The position numbers were made by a program, and so were the translations under genes. The notes below the pieces were generated by a model that did no database searches, was not told the origin of the DNA, and saw nothing but the letters and a program-made list of their open reading frames with translations. A DNA stretch of 64,000 bases from contig JAULSR010000001.1 in assembly GCA_030512295.1 (NCBI GenBank), forward strand, positions 744,001 through 808,000, given 5' to 3'. Source of the DNA: Bombardia bombarda. Taxonomy: Eukaryota; Ascomycota; Sordariomycetes; Sordariales; Lasiosphaeriaceae. This document shows, one piece after another, positions 58,448 through 64,000 of the stretch. The number at the start of each line of letters is the position of its first letter. Within the stretch, counting starts at the first letter, position 1.

Positions 58448-59430
58448 TTACCTAGGTAAGGTATGCGAAAAGATGTGCCCTCTTCTTAGCCTTACTCCCC
58501 CATCCTTTCTCCCAAAATGATGCACCCTCATCGAAAGACCCCAAGGGGAGCACACTCTCGCCCGGAGAAACTGCGAGAGAAACGCAAACTCCAGCTGGTT
58601 ATACTTCCTGTGCCTCTCCTCCTCCTCCTCCAGCCCATACCCTAGCTTCACCAACTCGTCCAGCAGCTTCTCCTCCCACTCGGGCCAGTAGCCGATCCTC
58701 TCCACCACGCCCACGATCCTCGACGCCACATTCTCCTTCAGCGTCTTGGCAATCGACCCGCCGAGGCGCGACTCGGCATCGGCCACGGAGGAGAGGTATA
58801 ACTTTGTCAGCTCGTCCGGCTGCAGCGTGTTCTCGTGTGCGGGATCCTCCTCGTCGGCAATGATCTCCTGGTGGTGCGCTTCCGAGTCGACGAGCGCCAC
58901 CTTGTCAGGGAAGAAGGGAAGAAGTTAGCCTCCCCCGGAAGATGTAAGCGCCCAGCCTGCACAAGCGCTGGTTGTACTCGGGCTCTTGTTGCCAGTCCCT
59001 CTCGAGCGAGCTGTTGACCTTGCCCTGGGCAACCGACAGCCATGGTTCTCTAGCCAAGCTCAAAGGTCTCAGCCCCAAATACTCACCAATGAAATGTCAA
59101 AAAAAAAAACCCAGCAATCCACAAAGGCTTTGTGCCAGCTGGGCAACCTTCATGTTGGGAAAGAATCGGTACATAAGTATCTCTCCCTAAATCTCAAGAA
59201 GTAAAAGAGTCCACGCTCCCTCGCTCTTGCCTCATTGAGCCTCCTGATGCGAAAGGAGGTACCCTTTAGCCTTTCTACCTATAATGAACCTTAATTTTCT
59301 CATCTTAATTTCTCAGCGGGGTCTCGTCTGTTGACAATATGGTCAGAACAGGTACGACGGACTCTAATCTTCCCGTTGCCGTCAGCAGTTACTAGCACGC
59401 GAGTGCTCTCAGATGGGTCTGACCAGCTTT
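58448..59430 (-). pseudogene. Broken gene remnants (unrecognised protein; one WD-repeat-like fragment)
   Basis: Three minus-strand segments look coding, but I cannot join them into one intact gene. Segment 1 (about 59430-59308) encodes a ~40-residue fragment with VLVTADGNGKIRVRR, resembling the end of a WD40 repeat, bounded by stops. Segment 2 (about 59088-58925) encodes GEYLGLRPLSLAREPWLSV then KVNSSLERDWQQEPEYNQ and LCRLGAYIF, and runs into a stop. Segment 3 (58900-58448) continues in another frame with DKVALVDSEAHHQEII, LTKLYLSSVADAESRLGG and an EEEEERHRKYNQ helix, ending in non-conserved-looking sequence. A CTAAC/pyrimidine/AAG signal before segment 3 could be an intron end, but no suitable donor is close in the right phase. 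An alternative GTCAAC donor would remove part of segment 2. It is therefore either a decayed gene or a spliced gene I have not resolved. Function unknown. Confidence 0.4.
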
Positions 59431-60346
59431 AACCCCCTTTTTTTCGCAAATGAATGGCAGTTATTGCATAAGATAAAAATGCAACGGATTTTAAATTTAC
59501 TCCTTTATTTCGATATGGGCATTGCAATGCGTTCGTTGCGTCATGGTGCAAGGCAAGGGTGCGATTTTACGGCTTTTGTCAAACCTCTTTTGTGGTGAAA
59601 CCAGCTATGATCGTTCTTCCTCCAGTAAATATAGAAATGCTGTCATTGAAAACAACTCCAGGGAACGGATAGTCGGCCTTAGCTACCCGGGTTGTCGTTG
59701 TCGTCGCCTTTGATTGCATCTCGAGGTGAGCCTCATATTTCCTTATCGGAACGGTGCTGCGGCTCCACTTGTAACATGAGGTGGTAATGTCGACATACTC
59801 TTTTCGGCCGATTCAGTACGACATGTGCAGTGATTCACCCTGTCATGGCATTTGGCTTCAGCGGCTCTCAAGGCAGAGGAGGCCTGTAGCTAGTCGTTAC
59901 ACTAGCGTGTTTGTACAACATAAGGGCCGGGGATGTTTTTGTTAGTCTTTTTTTTCTAGGCCCCGCGCAGCAAATGACGTAAGGCATTAAATTTGTATAA
60001 CCAACCAGCCACGACCGTTACTTGGACGTAACATCTAACCAAGGAATTCGAGTCATGTTAGGGTCATCGATGATATAGAGGTTTCTAGACTGCTGCTCTC
60101 ACAATGTAACAGATGATGGGAAAATGCATCAAGCAGTTGTTTCTGAGGGTGAAATCTTTTTTACTATCTCTTATTTAAACTCAATTCCCGGACTGATAGG
60201 CAATTGCGCTGCTCACTCATATCATTCCCATTTCCATACACCAGCACCAGACACCACAATTGGTTCCCGGCAACCCAGCTTCGACAACCTCAAATCCGAA
60301 ACGGCCAACCATTGACCACACAAGGCATCTCTGCCTTGGAACAAAG
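59431..60346. other. A+T-richer spacer before the membrane protein gene
   Basis: No credible coding segment. Base composition is lower in GC than in the flanking genes. The last ~100 bases are the leader of the membrane protein gene. Confidence 0.45.
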
Positions 60347-61129
60347 ATGGCCCACAACAACACCAACACCACCACCACCACAACTAGCAGCAATGCGCGC
60401 GAAACGGGCATTCTGACCCGCTGGGTCCCCGCACGGCTCAAGCACTCGCGACCCTATCGATGGTTCCTGCGCTTGCTGCGCGTGCTCCAGTTCCTCTCGG
60501 CCGTCATCTCGCTCGGCATCTTCTCGTCGCGGGTCGTCAAGGTGATTCGGCTGGTCAACTCGATCAAGACACGGCGCGGCATCAACGGCGAGATGGGCGC
60601 CGTCGAGGGCATCCTCGCCGCTGCCGTCCTCTACACCCTCATCGCCATGGCCATGTCATTCTTGCTCAAGGGCGGCGGCCCCCGGTGGCTGCGGTGGCTG
60701 TGGGTGTTGTTCGATCTGCTGTTTGTGGGCGCGTTCATTGCCGTCTCAGTCCTGACGTCGCCGAATGGCGGTCTGGCGGGCCCGAAGCACTGCTATAGCG
60801 ACCGGGACGTGGCGAATGGGGACAATTATACGGGGGAGACGGCGAATCGGGACGATGAGAGCTGTGATTTGCCGTGGGGAACGTTTGTGTTGGCTATTAT
60901 TAGCACGTGAGTGCCTTTCACGACTTTCTACGTTCAAGGGACGCGACTTTGGTGTTTATATGCTAATTGAGATGGATATAGTGTGTTGCATGCTCACACT
61001 GCCGCCTTCCACGAGGTGCGCGATCACGCCAAGATGCATCGCAACAACAAGGAGCTTGAGCACCAGAGGATCGAGCAGCACCAGCGGCAGGAGATGCACT
61101 ATGCCAATGGACGGTCGAATGTCGTCTAA
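60347..61129 (+). CDS. Four-helix integral membrane protein (MARVEL-like topology)
   Basis: Predicted 235-residue membrane protein; exons 60347-60906 and 60982-61129 (GTGAGT donor, GATATAG acceptor, phase 2). The N-terminal ~20 residues are Asn/Thr-rich and cytosolic-looking, followed by basic RLKHSRPYRWFLRLLR. Hydrophobic segments lie at about 44-66 (LQFLSAVISLGIF), 85-107 (GILAAAVLYTLIAMAMSFLL), 115-136 (WLWVLFDLLFVGAFIAVSVL) and 177-195 (GTFVLAIISTVLHAHTAAF). The loop between helices 3 and 4 has two cysteines (149 and 173) and an NYT sequon, as in extracellular loops of MARVEL-domain proteins. The C-terminal tail is a charged His/Gln/Glu helix. The ascomycete family with this pattern is mostly uncharacterised. 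A role at the plasma membrane or vesicle membranes is inference only. Confidence 0.82.
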
Positions 61130-62029
61130 GGCTGGGTGTCTGCATTTGTTTATGCCACCAACTTTTCATACACGTTACGGAGCGAGGCGGGGCGAAAACG
61201 AATGAGCTTGGTACTTGAGCGCCACCTGTACTATTGGGGCGGAGCGGAGCGATTTGCATGCTTGTATTATACCCCTTCAAGCTATTCCTTCTATATATAG
61301 ATAATGAAGGAAAGAACTTTTACAATGACGTTAGTTGATGATTTTTTGTTTGTTTTTTGTCAAGTGGATCAGCCAATACTGTTGTTGATCGGATCTGTAC
61401 CTAGTTTGGCGACAACTGAAACTGCTTGATGTCTTAAGCTAATAATACACTTCGTGTATCACTCTTATTGGACTTTTGGCCTGGATGTTGACAGCGGGAC
61501 TGACACAACCAATAACCTTAGTTCCCCGAGCCGTCACCACAGTGCGCCATACAAGAAGTCTCCAGCCTACAGTATGAAATGCGCTGTTGACACCTTCGAA
61601 AACTTCTTTTCCGATGCTTGTGACCAACTGACCATTCCGTGCCCAGCGCCTGCTTACATTTCAGTCGCAAATATTGCATGTCCGAGGCTTGAAGCGCCCC
61701 ACAAACGCATCGCAACACAAAGGCCACTTATATAATGTTTTCCCGACTCCCTCACACAACAAACATCAACTAGCAAACTCAATTTGTCAGTTTTTCGGTA
61801 CAAGCTCAGCTATCACACACCATCACCGTCCACGATACCTGCACACCAGCGCCTTTTATTCTGACGACGGAACAACTTGTCTATCGATTACCTCCTTTAA
61901 TTGCAGCCTACCTAGTCTTATCCTCAACACAGCAAGAAGCCGCACGAGTATCTGTCTAGCATATCTATCTCAAAACGCACATTTAAGACATCCCTCTCTT
62001 AACTCTAAAGTTGATATCCAACCGTGGAC
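61130..62029. other. Spacer and leader of small gene A
   Basis: No gene recognised. A TATA-like CTTATATAA at 61727-61735 lies about 300 bases upstream of the small gene start, followed by a C/A-rich leader typical of fungal 5' untranslated regions. Confidence 0.45.
61727..61735 (+). promoter_or_regulatory. Possible TATA box for small gene A
   Basis: CTTATATAA preceded by CA. A similar CACTTATAA occurs at the right edge of the window (63952-63960). The distance to the start codon (about 295 bases) implies a long leader or a coincidental match. Confidence 0.3.
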
Positions 62030-62370
62030 ATGCTTCTCAAGATAGTTGGACTGAAGGAAATGGTAAGCGTGCCTGTGCCCGAAAGCGTTCCCCTTCTACT
62101 ACTACACCCTTTGGCAGCCACCAGTCAAGCCCAGTTACTAACAAATCATGTACTCGCCAGTCACCACAAGAGCAGAAAGAGTACGAAACTAAGAAGAGTG
62201 CAAAGGAAAAGAGGAAGGTGGACGAAAGAAACGACAAGCTCTGGGCAAATATGCAGGCAGAAACGAAAGCGATTGCGCGGAACAAAAAGGAGAAGGAGGC
62301 TGATAGGGGATTAAATATGGAGGACAACGTGTTTATGAGGGCATCGAGATACCGACTTGATAACAAGTAG
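62030..62370 (+). CDS. Small basic, charged helical protein A (two exons)
   Basis: Unrecognised 80-residue protein. Exon 1 (62030-62062) encodes MLLKIVGLKEM. A 98-base intron with GTAAGC donor, perfect TACTAAC branch site and CGCCAG acceptor follows. Exon 2 (62161-62370) opens SPQEQKEYETKKSAKEKRK in phase 0. The rest is a highly charged Lys/Glu/Arg helix (VDERNDKLWANMQAETKA) ending in a less charged tail (NVFMRASRYRLDNK). Exon sizes, intron position and the start of exon 2 match small gene B 600 bases downstream, which supports both models. Exon 2 is also open upstream as an unspliced frame, but the splice signals are textbook. No signal peptide or membrane segment is seen. Charge pattern and length suggest a coiled-coil or RNA/DNA-associated peptide; the function is unknown. 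Confidence 0.55.
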
Positions 62371-62949
62371 GTGGCGATATGTGCAATGAAAGCATGGGGC
62401 AGATACTCGTGCAAGTATAGAGTGTGTAGTTAGAGGCTAAGTTTTGGCTGTTTTAGACGGTCCCAGGTTCCCAAATTGAAACGATTGGTGCAGTTTGCGT
62501 GCCTGTTTGTTTAAGCATCTATGTCAGAAGCTATGTTACACAGAACGCAGCTGCAATTCGCCCCTTGGTTGATGAGCTATTATCCATATGTACCTAGAGA
62601 GCCTACACACTGTGCAGCTTTCGTGTCTTTTGTATCCTCTCTGGCCCCTGCCCAAAACAATGAAAGCCAACGACCAAGCTTGACCAAACAAACTTCGCTG
62701 CCACCCTTGCACATCGGTGGTCGCTCCAAGATCAACACTATCACCTATTACTGCTGCGTTTATGCGATAATACCAAGACTTTCAAAACTATCTACCACAT
62801 CGCAAGCCGTTTGATTGCTCATTCGATTGCGGCCCATCTGCCTTACTGGTGTCATCTCGACACGGACGAATCCTCACGAGTCCCTACCAAACACACATGC
62901 ACATCAACAAATCCGTTGGTACGTCTTTCTCTTGGACTCAAACGCGAAT
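62371..62949. other. Spacer between the two small tandem genes
   Basis: 3' region of gene A and leader of gene B. No additional gene is seen. C/A-rich leader sequence appears from about 62640. Confidence 0.45.
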
Positions 62950-63253
62950 ATGTTAATCATGGATATTCTCAAGACGTTTGGAGTGGTCCAACGGGTAAGT
63001 GTTCCCTTAGCCGCGAACCATAGGTTCGCCATTCACCTACCTTACCAGTCTACTGCATCTCTCCTTTGTACTAAACACCGATCCTTGTATCTACCAGACT
63101 CCCGAAGAGCAAATGGTTCACGACGCCAATAGGCGCGCAAAGCGAGAGAGGAAGGACTTAAAGAAGCATGTAAAGGAGCGAAAAAAGAAAGAAAGAGATG
63201 AGGCGCTCATGCGAGACATTTTTTTTGTGGGAGATGGGTGTGTTGTGGCATGA
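62950..63253 (+). CDS. Small basic, charged helical protein B (paralogue of A)
   Basis: Unrecognised 66-residue protein (63 if the second ATG, 62959, is used). Exon 1 (62950-62994) encodes MLIMDILKTFGVVQR. A 103-base intron has GTAAGT donor, TACTAAAC branch-like site and CTACCAG acceptor. Exon 2 (63098-63253) opens TPEEQMVHDANRRAKRERK in phase 0 and continues as an almost wholly Lys/Arg/Glu/Asp helix (DLKKHVKERKKKERDEAL) with a short hydrophobic end (RDIFFVGDGCVVA). Compared with protein A, exon 1 shares (L/I)LKxxG(L/V). The first 19 residues of exon 2 share P, E, Q, A, K, R and K at the same spacing, with conservative S/T, Q/E, E/D and K/R changes. The run of eight T in codons for Ile-Phe-Phe near 63220 could shift the C-terminal frame if miscounted. 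Function unknown. Confidence 0.55.
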
Positions 63254-64000
63254 AAGACTTCTTTGAGGTGAACCTCATGATTGCTGAATTTTTGGAGGCG
63301 GATTTGATGAGGGAAAATTATTGCCGTCGCGGCTAGGTCGAGGATGTCGATGCCATCATCTGATGCCGATGACAGGCGGGGGATCTTGGGATTTTGCGCA
63401 TTGCTAGTTATTAGTTTTTAGTTTTGGTTTCTGTCTTTGTTATTTACTGTTTTGGGTAGAGGCTCGTATAACGGAAGATGAGCTGTAAAGAATGTATATT
63501 TGTCTATTGCGCATCTTATAGCATTGTAGGTAGTGTACCTGTATCGGATGACCCAGCAACTCAAATCATTCATGGGAAGCTTGAAAGTTGATTACGACAC
63601 ACTTCGCCCACCTTACGCACCGGAATCAGTACCAACCCTCGGAGGGTTTGATGATGAGAAATGCATCATCTAGCACTGTGTGGCCGGCCCGTTGCGTCAG
63701 ACAAACAACTTTATCACAACATTGAAGTGACATTGCATTGCACAGCCCAACCATTTTCATGCATGGGCCAAAGCCTCTGTTATTGAAACCCCACTTTTAT
63801 TTCCAACAGGCCATATGGTGACCTTTTCAATGACATAAACAAATAAACAATCACATCTGCAAATAGTCAGTTGGTAGCCAACCAGAACATCCGAAAAGGT
63901 CATAAAAACCCCATCGATAAACCTGCCAGAGAGACACACATCCAAGCGCGACACTTATAAGCACAAATATTCCACATCGCATTAGCTCACCACTTCAAAA
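63254..64000. other. Right-edge spacer, possible start of another transcription unit
   Basis: 3' region of small gene B, then no recognisable gene. CACTTATAA at 63952-63960, followed by a C/A-rich stretch to the window end, resembles the promoter/leader of small gene A, so another gene may begin just outside the window. Confidence 0.35.

Noticed and set aside
59341..59424. 84-base segment bounded by a 7-base inverted repeat (GGTCAGA/TCTGACC), tRNA-like in size
   Set aside because: Lacks a TTCGA-type B box and a proper D-arm. The minus strand instead encodes a WD-repeat-like peptide.

Overview
The window reads as a euchromatic contig from a filamentous ascomycete, most likely a Sordariomycete (possibly Sordariales; this is inferred from gene content and style, not from a search). 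Genes are widely spaced and occur singly on both strands. They carry short introns with GT(A/G)AGT-type donors, CTGAC/CTAAC branch sites and CAG/TAG acceptors. Coding regions are GC-rich, and the spacers are full of TACCTACCTAGG-type and simple repeats. I recognise no transposon, CRISPR array, tRNA gene or bacterial-style operon. One dispersed 5S rRNA gene is present.

Layout. 0.4-2.9 kb: Zn2Cys6 transcription factor whose zinc-cluster 5' end looks disrupted. 2.9-8.9 kb: long spacer and pyrimidine-rich leader. 8.9-12.3 kb: second, intact Zn2Cys6 factor. 14.9-16.4 kb: mitochondrial acetylornithine aminotransferase (arg8). 17.0-18.3 kb (-): beta-lactamase-fold serine hydrolase. 19.6-23.4 kb (-): polarity factor Bud6/Aip3. 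25.3-25.9 kb: small Ser/Thr-rich protein with GPI-anchor features. 26.7-28.0 kb: FAD-dependent monooxygenase. 31.6-35.2 kb: Pbp1/ataxin-2. 40.1-41.4 kb: secreted AA11 lytic polysaccharide monooxygenase with an apparent one-base frameshift. 43.3-50.7 kb (-): very large Snt1-type SANT protein (Set3 histone-deacetylase complex) with a 26-residue polyglutamine tract. 52.3-53.6 kb: deoxyhypusine synthase. 53.9-55.3 kb: minisatellites flanking an unrecognised 258-residue protein (-) with tandem sumoylation-like motifs. 56.6-57.7 kb (-): HMG-CoA lyase. 58.2 kb: 5S rRNA. 58.4-59.4 kb (-): broken gene remnants. 60.3-61.1 kb: four-helix membrane protein. 62.0-63.3 kb: two tandem, two-exon genes for small basic proteins that look like paralogues.

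The genes do not form a pathway. They are mostly housekeeping functions (arginine and leucine/ketone metabolism, hypusination, polarity, RNA binding, chromatin) mixed with secreted or accessory genes. The best candidate for something undescribed is the pair of micro-genes at 62030-63253: same intron position and phase, similar intron length, and a shared (S/T)-P-x-E-Q start to exon 2. A further member may begin at the right edge. Other points to check are the frameshift in the AA11 gene, the damaged zinc cluster of the first gene, the hairpin minisatellite downstream of deoxyhypusine synthase, and the tandem IKEE/VKEE motifs.

All exon boundaries were read by eye from splice signals and reading frames. 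Family names come from motif recognition, without database searches.
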